From Stereocaulon alpinum (lineage: Eukaryota; Ascomycota; Lecanoromycetes; Lecanorales; Stereocaulaceae), in NCBI GenBank assembly GCA_018257865.1, contig JAEUBA010000149.1:1-44443 (forward strand): a stretch of DNA of 44,443 nucleotides, in the 5' to 3' direction. Positions 12,191-21,540 of this stretch are shown here, one piece after another. Numbering within the stretch: position 1 is the first letter of the stretch; each line of letters begins with the position of its first letter. Position numbers and translations under genes: made by a program. The notes under the pieces were generated by a model. That model had not been told where the DNA came from, did not search any database, and saw only the letters and a list, made by a program, of their open reading frames with translations.

Positions 12191-13041
12191 TTAAAATAAA
12201 AGTTCAAAATATTTGATATAGCTATTTGCCTATTGCGGCACACCGTAGCTCACTCAATTTGTTATCGTTGCACTATTCCATCGTATATCGTATTTAACAT
12301 ACATGTAGTGCGCCATTCATCCTCCATAGTAGTCGGAGTAATTGGAACGTCCATATCCATATCACACTCCATTATTTACTTCGCGCAAAGCGCCGTGTTT
12401 ACGAGCTCCAGCGCAGGATACCAAGCTTTCCTTCTCCGCAGGTTCAAATTGGGGCGACGGCTACATAGTGATAGCAGTGCAGGAACCCACTTACCAATCA
12501 CTGCTTCGGCGTATCGAATAGTCCCTGGTAAGTTAAAACGGGTAATAGGACGCTTATACTCTTTGTTAGCTTAAGAAACCATTGGTAAGGATTCGGGATC
12601 AGGCGTTCTGGATCTTAGTATAACACAAATAGTACCGGAGCATAGAAAGGGAACTAGAAGAGAGGGAAGATAGGTAGGACCTATGAAAGAACCTCACGTT
12701 TAGACGTATTAAAGTCTTTAAATCGTAACAACGCACGATTTCTACGTTGATCAGTAGGCGGGATGAATTGGAATGGACGAATGTATTTGTTATTGCTCGG
12801 CACTAGCTACTTCAGCTAATGATAAGACTGTCACATAACAAGGACTTTGATGCATGTAGATAAGAAATCCGATCCTTGATATCTTAAAAGACTTTTTCTA
12901 CCACTCTATGAGCCTTGTTGAGGGCGACTTTCACCATAGGAGTCTTGCCGGCAGAGTCGTCTATGGGAAGCTTGGTATGTGGGTCAGCTAACCTGTAGAC
13001 TTTTATTCATCTTCGACCTATACACGCAGTCCGATCGTTTC
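12191..13041. other. Boundary and spacer, no supported gene
   Basis: Normal dinucleotide composition returns here. One short plus-strand open frame at 12233-12574 has no recognisable domain and no intron or promoter support, so it is not called. The last few hundred bases should hold the 3' end of the alcohol dehydrogenase transcript. Nothing else is seen. Confidence 0.6.
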
Positions 13042-14152
13042 TTACTTTGGTATTAGGACAGCACGGTAAGTAATCTCGCCGCGCTCCAACTTATCCATCG
13101 CCTGCTTGATGCCCTGCTCCGTCATGGGGAATGTCTCAACAACCGGCTTGATCTGGTGCTGTGCAGCGAATTCCAGCATCTTGCGGTGCAAATGCCGGGG
13201 GGCCACGAGTGATCCCTGCACTGAAATTCCTTGCAGAATCAGCCCCATGTAAGGAATGTCCAGGTTGCCATCCGAGACCGAGAGCGGGTAGATGGCCGAT
13301 TGAGGGGCCATGATGGGCAGAATCAGTTCCCAGTTGGGCGGCACCGCTGCAGTGACAAGTAGTCGGTTGATTGGAGAAGAAACCACGAGCTTTTTGGCGT
13401 CCTTGGTGGCAATGAATTCGTGCGCTCCAAGCTGCAGGGCTTCGGCCTTCTTCCTCTCAGAGCCTGAAAGAACTACCACGTGGCAGCCCATCTTGGCCGC
13501 AAATTGAATCGCTAGATGGCCGAGCCCCCCAATGCCCATGACACCGACTGTATCGCTGGGCTTGATACCTTGAAGGGCGCTGAAGGTGGTGGCGCCGCCA
13601 CATTGGAGGGGAGCGGCCTCGATGTCGCTAAGACCCTGTGGGATGGGGAATAGGAATGACTCTCGCCAGATGGCGTGGGTCGCAAAGCTGCCTTGGTCGA
13701 GATTGGAGACGCCGTACAAGGCACGATCGGGGCAGTAGATCTCAGTCCCCTGGAGGCATTCGATGCAGTGGCCGCAACAGTCGACCTCATAGCCCCAGCC
13801 GACGTGATCGCCTCGCTTCAAGGTATGGCATTCTGGGCCGACGCTCTCGACGATGCCGACGCCTTCGTGACCGAGTACCATGTCTGCACCTTTCTGCTCT
13901 CTCATTTAGTTGCTGCAAATCAATAAGCCCACATCGTAGAACCAAAGTGACTCACATAGTGCAGATCTAGAAGGACCAATCAGCAAGCGCACGTGGAGAA
14001 TCATCGTGTGAAAGGCACATACCGGTTCCACATAGTCCGGAGGCAGTCACTCTGACAAAGACGTTGTCGCCAGTGAGCTGGTCAGGTTTGGTAGTGGTGC
14101 TCTGTTTGGGGACGCCGCTCTCCTGGCCTTTGAAGACTGTGAATGAAGGCAT
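13042..14152 (-). CDS. Zinc-dependent alcohol dehydrogenase (MDR family)
   Basis: Predicted exons 14152-14023, 13966-13956 and 13893-13042 give 330 residues. Both introns are GT-AG (56 and 62 nt) and exon 2 is only 11 nt; it restores the family motif CGTDLHY before DMVLGHEGVG. Seen: catalytic zinc ligands C41, H56-E57 and C145; the structural zinc set C87-x2-C90-x2-C93-x7-C101; and a dinucleotide-binding GIGGLG at 167-172. The family interconverts alcohols and aldehydes with NAD(P)H in the cytosol. In this cluster it could reduce an aldehyde made by the A-T-R enzymes or oxidise an alcohol. The start at 14152 was chosen because MPSFTVFKGQ opens the typical N-terminus; the frame upstream lacks family similarity. 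A simpler one-intron model (acceptor near 13900) keeps the frame but loses DLHY. Confidence 0.88.
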
Positions 14153-15198
14153 GTTGTTTGTGATGGTTCGAATGATGCAATTCGGGAGCAGACTGTGTTT
14201 TGGAGTGGTTTTGATTGAGGAATAAAGTGTTTGACGGGTTAGAAGTTGTTGTGAAGAGGAAAAAGAGGAAAGAGGCTGGGTTGGGTTTATGAAGGAATGC
14301 ACTTGCTTCGGTCGACCTCCTCAGTCACACATGGCCCAGCATGCACGTGACGTTGTCTAGCAATCGGGCACTACCTTGCTTACTACACTAAGATCGGAAC
14401 TTCCGGAGCTTTCTCCAGAGGTTTCAGATTCACAGCAGTACGACCTGCCAATGAAAGTAGCTTACCTTAACACTTGCAGCCAGATGAGCGGGTGCGGCCC
14501 GGATCTGACTCCGGTTACCCCTTGGAGTAGGCGGAGCTAGCTCCGCCTCATTTCCCCCAATCCGCATGCGATTCTGCATTTCGGCATGCTGACACGGATG
14601 CAGCCTTTGAACCCTTGAACGTCATCAACCGCCTACGAATCGGCGATCGATATCAGAATAATATTTGATCCCCGCAGAAGGCCGGATTGCTGCGTACATC
14701 TTGCAGAGCCATTTCAGCTCGCACAGAGGAGTGAAGGGCAGAGCACCACACGATTTGTGTTCACAGCACCTCTTCCTTCGTGAAGTTATTCCCATCGTCC
14801 GCTGCAGTTGATCCTGGTTTAAGAGCAGTTGGTCTGCCTAATTTGTGCAGAAAGGGGCCTGATTCTGTACCTTATTCCTCCACACGGTAAATCGAGAGCT
14901 GGACTCATGTCAATAAAGCGAGCCTCGTATATAACCTATACAAATTAAACATCAATCACTTTCGTTTTGAGAACTTACTCTTGATATTCATCTAGTGGAT
15001 TCGGGAGGTATGAGGATTTTAAAAACGCGTGCTTGCTAAACAGACCCTTAATCCACCACGAAAAGCAATCCCGCTGGCAAGCTCGTTCCTCCGACACGTC
15101 ACACTTGATTGTCACACATGGGAAGCTCTACTGATACCATACATACCAACGTCTGTTCGATGGTGAGAGTAAAGGCGCAACCGCTCTTGACGGCAGGT
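14153..15198. promoter_or_regulatory. Upstream region of the dehydrogenase gene
   Basis: This 1.05-kb gap lies between the dehydrogenase start and the stop of the transcription factor gene, both on the minus strand. The part near 14152 is the dehydrogenase promoter and leader; the part near 15198 is the regulator's 3' end. It holds a CCGGAGCT at 14403-14410 and the 20-bp palindrome listed separately. No open frame here is convincing. Confidence 0.55.
14529..14548. promoter_or_regulatory. GC palindrome, candidate Zn2Cys6 site (CGG-N8-CCG)
   Basis: Perfect palindrome AGGCGGAGCTAGCTCCGCCT, about 380 bp upstream of the dehydrogenase start. It contains inverted CGG triplets separated by eight bases, the geometry bound by dimeric Zn2Cys6 regulators; the adjacent gene encodes one. 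Its left arm AGGCGGAGC recurs in that regulator's own promoter at 17565-17573. Binding is an inference. Confidence 0.55.
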
Positions 15199-17436
15199 CT
15201 ACTGATTGATGAAGCCATCGTTTATGCCCGAGAAGTCGAAGTCGTCGTACATGTCCGTAGCCATGATGTCGATCGACTGAGCTAACACTCCTCGAAGGTC
15301 GGGAGCGGTCACGTTGAAGAAGTCCAAGGATTCATCGATAGATGGCAATGCCGGGAAATCGCCATCTATTAGAGTCCCCTCATTAACTTCTTGATAGCTT
15401 GTGACCAGCTGCATTGTCTCCACCCTGACAACCTTCTGCCCCTGACTTTTCTCAATGAGCACGTCAACCTTGGCACAGAGTTCGCGCAAGATGTTGGCCG
15501 CCCCCGCCGCGACTGCAAAGCTATTCCCAAAATTCTCCAAAACAGCAACAGAAAGGTCGATGGCGCTTCTCGCCGCCCCAGCCGAATCATCATTGGGATA
15601 CGCCAGTACGATGCCAACAAGCGTCATGGCTGCATTCCACTGCCACTGGAAGGCTTCAAGCCAGCCTGCTAGGATAGATGTTGAGGTAAGCACTTGGTGC
15701 AATATGTGCGTTAGCGCTATGGCGTGTGCGGCACACTTCATGGCCACTCCATTCGCAAGAGGAGTCTGCGTTATTGCTGAGACGAAGGAGATAGAGGGAC
15801 GACAGAGATTGATGCATAGACTGTGGTACATCAGCTCCAGAAGCAAACGCTGACGCTGCAGCCAGAGTGGTGCAAACTGTTCGATCTGAAGAGCGGATTG
15901 GTCTGTGGAAAATGGTTCACCATTGTACTGACGCTGCGTCTTGATCGCCCCGGGTACCTCTTTAAGCCAGTCTTCTAGCGGCTCCGTGATAGGCTGGCAA
16001 TTACCTGCGTTGAAGGTGTCGGGATCTCTGTCGTAAAAGTTCGTGTAGGCGGTTCGGGCTGCTAAGAGGAGTTTAGTGTTGTGCACATTCCACGTCAGCC
16101 AGGTAACATTTTCTCCGAGAGGGGCAAAGCTGGAGCCTACGAGCATGGCAATCTCAAGATCATCAGCCGGTAAACTGCATGTAGTACCATATTGATGCAG
16201 TAGAAAAGGTCGACCTAGTTTCATGCTCATCTTGGTCTCCAATACGTACAGTGTCCACCACAAGCGCTTCCGTGTCTCTCTTTCTCGCCGTGGCATGGAC
16301 TGAGGAGGCTCAAGGTGTAGGCCAAGCATGTAAGCTGTGCGCACCGCAAGACAGCAGGTGCTATCCGCCATATTCTGGAAAGATGCACAGCATAGATATA
16401 TGGAGCAAAGGATGTGGCACTGCAGCGTCGATATAATCGGGCTTTCCAACTCAGATAATAGGAGCGTCTGACAACGTCGATAATACCATCGACCGGCAAT
16501 GGTAGCATCGGTGTTGCTCACATTGGCCCTCGAGGTGGCTTCTAGTCCCCGTTTAACGCTTGGCAGTCGTGCCATACCATACTGCATACAAAGTGCGATG
16601 ACGATGTCCGCGAGAGGGGATGGTTTTCGCTTCCCAGCCGGTATTGCCCACAGAGACCGGTAGTATTTCTTGAATTCGAGCTCGTCGAGGATGGGATAGG
16701 ATATGTAGTAAGATTGCCAAAAGAGGCTGAGAAAGTATTCTTCTTGCGTGGAGGTCAGGTATTCGCCTGGGGCGACAGGATCATCTGTGTGGCCCGTCAA
16801 TTGGCCAGCCTGTTCCTCGGCCGCAACGGTAGTTGGCCCATCAAGGAGATTACTCGCCGAGTCCGGGAGCATGCGATCAGCCAAATGACCTTGTTGCAAG
16901 GCAGCCGTTAAGAAGGCGCCGATGCGTCCGATGAAGTAGAATAGTGACGATGGTCCGTACCATGTCTTCTGTGGAGAGCGGGCAGTACTGATATAGATAC
17001 CCTCCCCAACCAGGCCCAGTCTTGATCCTGCTAGGTGTTGTTCACCAGCCTCAGGCCTTCGCCTATCGGACAGGGATAGAGGGAGACTGATGGGTGTTTG
17101 TAGTTGATGGACCATCTTCTCAGCATCCCGCTCCTTCTCCTGCTCCAGCTCCTCGACCCGCTGCTCCAATCGTTCTATTTCGCGATAGGCATGAGGAAGC
17201 GTTGCAGCTTTGATAGCACCGCTGTAGCCGCACTGCCCACCCTTGTTCTTACAATTGGAGCATGGATTGCCACTATCACACTTTACACGATGAACACGGC
17301 ACCGATCGCAGGCGCGGGCGACCTGGCCTCGTCTCTGTCGGGTTCGGGGAGTTGGCTCAACGGCCTGCGGAACCTGCGGAGACTCTGGTGAGGAGGTGAG
17401 GCCGGAAGGAGGGTTGCCAGCGAAGGTTGTAAACAT
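15199..17436 (-). CDS. Zn2Cys6 transcription factor, likely cluster regulator
   Basis: Single open frame of 745 residues without a needed intron. The Zn2Cys6 DNA-binding cluster is C43-x2-C46-x6-C53-x5-C59-x2-C62-x6-C69, preceded by a basic stretch (TRQRRGQVARA). A heptad-rich helix at about 83-110 (REIERLEQRVEELEQEKERD) should be the dimerisation coiled coil. The middle part, about 220-450, has the fungal transcription factor homology region: LFWQSYYISYPILDELEF, RRCQTLLLSELESP, then KRLWWTLYVLETKMSM and LGRPFLL. The C-terminus is acidic (DMYDDFDFSGINDGF), fitting an activation domain. It acts in the nucleus. It is divergent from the GMC gene and sits inside the cluster, so it is the natural candidate regulator. 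The target sites are not proven. Confidence 0.93.
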   Translation of the reverse strand: MFTTFAGNPPSGLTSSPESPQVPQAVEPTPRTRQRRGQVARACDRCRVHRVKCDSGNPCSNCKNKGGQCGYSGAIKAATLPHAYREIERLEQRVEELEQEKERDAEKMVHQLQTPISLPLSLSDRRRPEAGEQHLAGSRLGLVGEGIYISTARSPQKTWYGPSSLFYFIGRIGAFLTAALQQGHLADRMLPDSASNLLDGPTTVAAEEQAGQLTGHTDDPVAPGEYLTSTQEEYFLSLFWQSYYISYPILDELEFKKYYRSLWAIPAGKRKPSPLADIVIALCMQYGMARLPSVKRGLEATSRANVSNTDATIAGRWYYRRCQTLLLSELESPIISTLQCHILCSIYLCCASFQNMADSTCCLAVRTAYMLGLHLEPPQSMPRRERETRKRLWWTLYVLETKMSMKLGRPFLLHQYGTTCSLPADDLEIAMLVGSSFAPLGENVTWLTWNVHNTKLLLAARTAYTNFYDRDPDTFNAGNCQPITEPLEDWLKEVPGAIKTQRQYNGEPFSTDQSALQIEQFAPLWLQRQRLLLELMYHSLCINLCRPSISFVSAITQTPLANGVAMKCAAHAIALTHILHQVLTSTSILAGWLEAFQWQWNAAMTLVGIVLAYPNDDSAGAARSAIDLSVAVLENFGNSFAVAAGAANILRELCAKVDVLIEKSQGQKVVRVETMQLVTSYQEVNEGTLIDGDFPALPSIDESLDFFNVTAPDLRGVLAQSIDIMATDMYDDFDFSGINDGFINQ

Positions 17437-17564
17437 GGTCTTGTGAGCCCAAAGGAGAAGTGGAGACCATTGAAGAAGGAGTGAAGGTGAGCAGGAGGGT
17501 CAGGGGGTAGGCTGATGGTGGCAGGCTGGACGATCGACACGGTGAGGACGAGATGCTACAGCCG

Positions 17565-17573
17565 AGGCGGAGC
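17565..17573. promoter_or_regulatory. AGGCGGAGC element in regulator promoter
   Basis: Nine bases identical to the arm of the 14529-14548 palindrome, placed about 130 bp upstream of the regulator's start codon. It could serve autoregulation. A single 9-mer match may be chance. Confidence 0.35.
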
Positions 17574-17836
17574 GTGGGGGTTACTGTAGCAAGGCTTAGA
17601 CTCTTCAAGGTCCACTATGTGGCAGCGTACTTCGGCGTGGTATGGATGAAGGCTGGAGTCCTCTAGTTGTAGAAGGGGGGGGAGGGGGGATTATGAAAGT
17701 GAGATGGTGTGCGGGAAGTGTTGTAAGAGTAAGGCTGAATAGAGTAGAGTACAGCTGTATGAGAGAAGCTAAGGTGTGGAACGAAACGCGAGTGGAATGC
17801 CAAGGCGCGCGCCCAGCGCCCATCTAGATGTACCTT

Positions 17837-17867
17837 AAGCCCACCCGGATGGTCCCCGGGTGGCCTT
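17837..17867. repeat. Inverted repeat with 7-nt loop
   Basis: Arms AAGCCCACCCGG and CCGGGTGGCCTT pair at 11 of 12 positions around a 7-nt loop. It lies centrally between the divergent regulator and GMC genes. It could be a regulator site or a remnant of a small element; no further evidence. Confidence 0.5.
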
Positions 17868-18540
17868 AGAATTACGATTAGGCTCCCCGAAACACGTGGC
17901 CCTTAACTCTTCTTTTACTGGGGTGGTGGACCGATAGGTGCCTCGGCTATCACGCCTATCACGCCTAGAATATCACCTATCGCACACGCCTCTCTCCAAC
18001 GGCCTCATCAACAAGAGCATCACTCACTTGTACACAGTAAGACTCTACAATCCAACACACCGGGTGGTGTAGGTAGCTTGTATCGAATCGTGCCGCTTAC
18101 GAACATGCCTCATACTACCCTGTACAATATTACACGCATCCATTAGGTAGTCAACAGATGATATCAACCCCGTGGCAACCTTAATGTTGATACCACCCTC
18201 AAATCCTTCCCGTCAACTGTGACCGACCTACAGCCACAATTCTCCGGAGATGCCTCCAATTTGTCGCTAAATGCCGATAGATCTGTCAACACGACTCTCC
18301 ATTCCCAATCCATTACTACGCCTCATTGTCTCAGCCTTTAGGTCGTGCCGTGTCAGATGCTGCTTACTGAATCTGGGACTCGGTCGAATCGGAGTCTAGC
18401 TCTACCTGAACTTGATGGTGTGTGCGAGATCCTAGGCTCCGAGATCAATGCTGACAAGGGAGAACGAAGTCGATCTGGAGGGTTACAAGGCCGATGAGCG
18501 CCGGAGATGAGTGGTGGGGGTGCGTTCAAACCATGGAACG

Positions 18541-18548
18541 TATAAATA
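18541..18548 (+). promoter_or_regulatory. TATA box of the GMC gene
   Basis: TATAAATA, a clean core promoter match, 333 bp before the ATG. From the expected start site near 18570 to 18873 there is no ATG, and the sequence is rich in CT runs, consistent with a long, scanning-friendly 5' leader. No other gene in the window has so clear a TATA box. Confidence 0.65.
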
Positions 18549-18873
18549 GTGCTCGCCGTCTCTACCAAGAGAGAGACCAGACCTCTCCAAGGCTGTCTTC
18601 TCGCGCACCGTTTTTCTTTTTCTTGTTGCAAAAGCACTCATTCCATCTTCTGTTCAAATCGCATTCCTTCAACTTTTCCACGGCATTGCCCTCAACTGTT
18701 GAATTAAAAAAGGGGCTCTTGATTGATTTTTACACCACATTGCCGTCAAACTTTGTCTCGATAACACAGTCCTCGATCAGTCTTTCCACCGCATTTGTCA
18801 TCAATCTATCTTTAAGAGCAACGATTTTCATCCCAGTCTTCCCCTCAGCGTCCCCCTCCCTTCCCTTGAGAAC

Positions 18874-20854
18874 ATGTTCAAAAACATCCTTAAGGCCGCC
18901 TTGGCTACATGCCTGGCCTCTCACGTCCAGGCCGCACTTCTTGGTTCGTCTTTTGGGGTCCCTGGAATGGACGCGACTTATGACTATGTAATTGTCGGCG
19001 GCGGCCAAGCTGGTCTTACTGTCGCCGCGAGATTAGTAGAGCAAAACGCAGGCGCCGTCGGAATTATCGAGGCCGGTTCGTTCTACGAGATCAGTAACGG
19101 AAATTTGAGCCAGGTGCCTGCTACCGATGGGCGTTTCACTGGTAAGAGTCTCAAGGACTCTCAACCTCTGATCGACTGGAATTATGCCACCACTCCGCAA
19201 AAAGTAAGTTTTGAAGCTAAAGAGAATGCCGTGAAAGCGAAGTAAACGGCTTGCTAATGTCCGCTTCAGGGGGCGTTCAATCAGAAAATTCATTATGCTC
19301 GGGGCAAAACCTTGGGCGGCTGTTCTGCCCGAAACTATATGGTGTATCAGCGCGGAACTGTGGGGTCGTATCAGAAGTGGGCAGACGTCGTTGGAGACCA
19401 AAGCTACGCTTGGAAAAATTTTCTACCGTTCTTCCAAAAGAGTGTTACCTTCACCCCTCCCAACATGAGCCTCCGATCTGCCAACTCAACTCCCCAGTAT
19501 GATGCCGAGGCTGCCGCTGGAGGTAATAAAGGGCCTCTTTCAGTAACCTACTCGAACTACGCGCAGGCTTTCGGGACCTGGGCAAGCAATGGATTCCAAC
19601 AGATTGGCTTACCAGTAATACGCGGATTCCTGAGCGGAGAGCTGATCGGATCATCCGTTGCTACATTTACCATAAATGCCACAACGATGCACCGAGATTC
19701 TTCTGAAACATCCTTCCTCGCCCAGGGCCTCAAGAACCCTGCCCTCAAGGTTCACCCGCTCACTTTGGCCAAGCAGATTCTCTTTGACGCCAATAAGAAG
19801 GCCACTGGTGTTCGAGTTGATACGGCCGGCGATTCGTATGTCTTGTCCGCCAGCAAGGAAGTGATCTTGGCCGCTGGAACCTTCAATTCGCCTCAGCTGC
19901 TGATGGTCTCTGGCGTTGGTCCAGCAGCGACCCTACAGGGCCTCAATATACCAGTGGTCGCCGACAGGCCTGCAGTCGGACAAGGTATGCAGGACCATCT
20001 ATTCTACGGCATCGGATATCGTGTCAATGGCATCACCCTCACAGCGCTTAGCAATAATCGTGCCTTCGCTGCGGAGCAAGCCGAACTGTACAATAACAAA
20101 GCTGCGGGGATATACGCAAGTCCTAATACAGATTTGATTGGTTGGGAAAAGATCCCGGCTTCTCTCCGCCATAACTGGAGCAACGAAACCAAAAATGCTC
20201 TGGCGGCCTACCCCGCCGACTGGCCTGAGGTCGAATACATAAGTATCTCGTCATACCTGGGGGACCAGCAAAATTCACAATCCCCAGGTCCAAACGATGG
20301 CTTCAACTACGCCACCCTAGCAGCCGCACTGGTCGCGCCCCGATCACGAGGAAACCTCACCATCACCAGTGCCGACACCAGCATTGCCCCGCTCATCAAT
20401 CCCAACTATCTGACGGTGCAATCCGACGTCGACGTAGTAGTAGCTAGCTTTAAGCGCATGCGGCAATTCTGGGCCACCAACGCCATGCAAAGCCACGTCA
20501 TCGGTGACGAGTATTACCCCGGAAAGGGGGTCGCCACCGACAAGGAAATTGAGGATCACATCCGCAAGAGCTTCAACACCATCTGGCATGCCACTTCCAC
20601 GTGTGCCATGGGAGCCATCAACGATACGAACGCCGTCGTCGATACCCGCGCAAGAGTCATTGGTGTCAAGGGCCTACGTGTCGTGGATGCTTCAGCGTTT
20701 CCATTGCTTCCTCCCGGACATCCCATGTCCACCATCTGTAAGTTTTTCTTCCTATTCCTTCGCTTCATTCCGCTTGTGGGAAGTTGTAGCTAATACCGTA
20801 CTCCTAGATGCACTGGCGGAGAAGATTACTTGTGATATTTCCGGGAACTGCTGA
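18874..20854 (+). CDS. Secreted-type GMC oxidoreductase (FAD)
   Basis: Exons 18874-19203, 19270-20737 and 20808-20854 give 614 residues; introns are 66 and 70 nt with CTAAT branch sites. Residues 1-20 form a signal peptide (MFKNILKAALATCLASHVQA). Then come the FAD-binding YDYVIVGGGQAGLT (GGGQAG 42-47), the GMC signature RGKTLGGCSARNYM near 121, and the second signature AAGTFNSPQLLMVSGVGP. The active site has H550 (WHATSTCAMG) and H594 (GHPMSTIYALAEK). The family oxidises alcohols with FAD and O2 or another acceptor; secreted cluster members such as the patulin-pathway GMC enzyme perform late alcohol oxidations. Several N-glycosylation sequons fit secretion. Here it may oxidise an alcohol derived from the reductase products. 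The substrate cannot be read. It is convergent with the next gene. Confidence 0.93.
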
Positions 20855-21540
20855 GCCTAGGTCTCTTGGAACAAACAAAGCTCTGGAGTCATCCTCGTAC
20901 ATAGAAAGCGTTCTAGGTGGAACTGTTTGCTCTGAAGGTCCGTGTATGTGAAGGGTGGTGGCGGTCACGTTGAGAAGTTTAGCCGTTTACCCCACTTTAG
21001 TATTTCCTAATCCCCCGCCATACTGTCGCTACGCACGTATGACCCCTGTCCGCTGCATCATTAATATTCCAGCCCTACGGCCACATGTTTCAATCTTCAG
21101 TCCTTCAAGCGTTGTCGCCATCGATCTTGTATACATACACGCTGGAGGAGTTAGCGCGCTGTGTCATCCAATTCCACTTTTCCATAGACCTATGTGCTCC
21201 AAAACTCGGGTGCCTACATCCCCTTTGGCTGCAACGTGCATTTCATGACCAAGGGAATTCTCCGACCCATCTCTCTCATCTCACTTGATTGCCGGATACC
21301 CACAAGCCAGAGAGGGACGCAGGGGAAGGGGGGCTTGCTAGGGTGGGGAGTCTTAGTCAGCAAATATCCAACTTTATTACGTATCCAGATGAATGCGAAG
21401 AACACACCCCGGAAGCGGATATAGCGATAATAGTATAAACCGTTGCACGTGATACAGACTACCAATCGCTATCAACCCATTGATTCCTTGGTAGAATGCA
21501 AGTGTCTTAGATTATAAACTTGCATTTAAGTATATATGTC
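20855..21540. other. Convergent spacer, no supported gene
   Basis: Between the stop of the GMC gene and the stop of the first reductase gene, which face each other. It should hold both 3' ends. Small open frames overlap each other on both strands and show no domain; I see nothing else. Confidence 0.55.

Larger units (their letters stand above)
17437..18873. promoter_or_regulatory. Divergent promoter: regulator and GMC gene
   Basis: A 1.44-kb spacer between two genes read away from each other. Regulator side: CT/GA-rich leader and AGGCGGAGC at 17565-17573, about 130 bp before its ATG. Centre: an inverted repeat at 17837-17867 and two tandem CTATCACGC at about 17948-17965. GMC side: a 10-bp palindrome TCTCCGGAGA at 18241-18250, CCGGAGATG at 18501-18509, and a TATA box at 18541. 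Short open frames here have no coding support. Confidence 0.6.

Noticed and set aside
12410..12470. Possible tRNA T-arm (GGTTCAAATT)
   Set aside because: No matching T-stem, acceptor stem or anticodon arm around it.
12233..12574. 113-residue open frame on the plus strand at the desert border
   Set aside because: No domain, hydrophobic and serine-rich composition typical of chance frames, no promoter or splice support.
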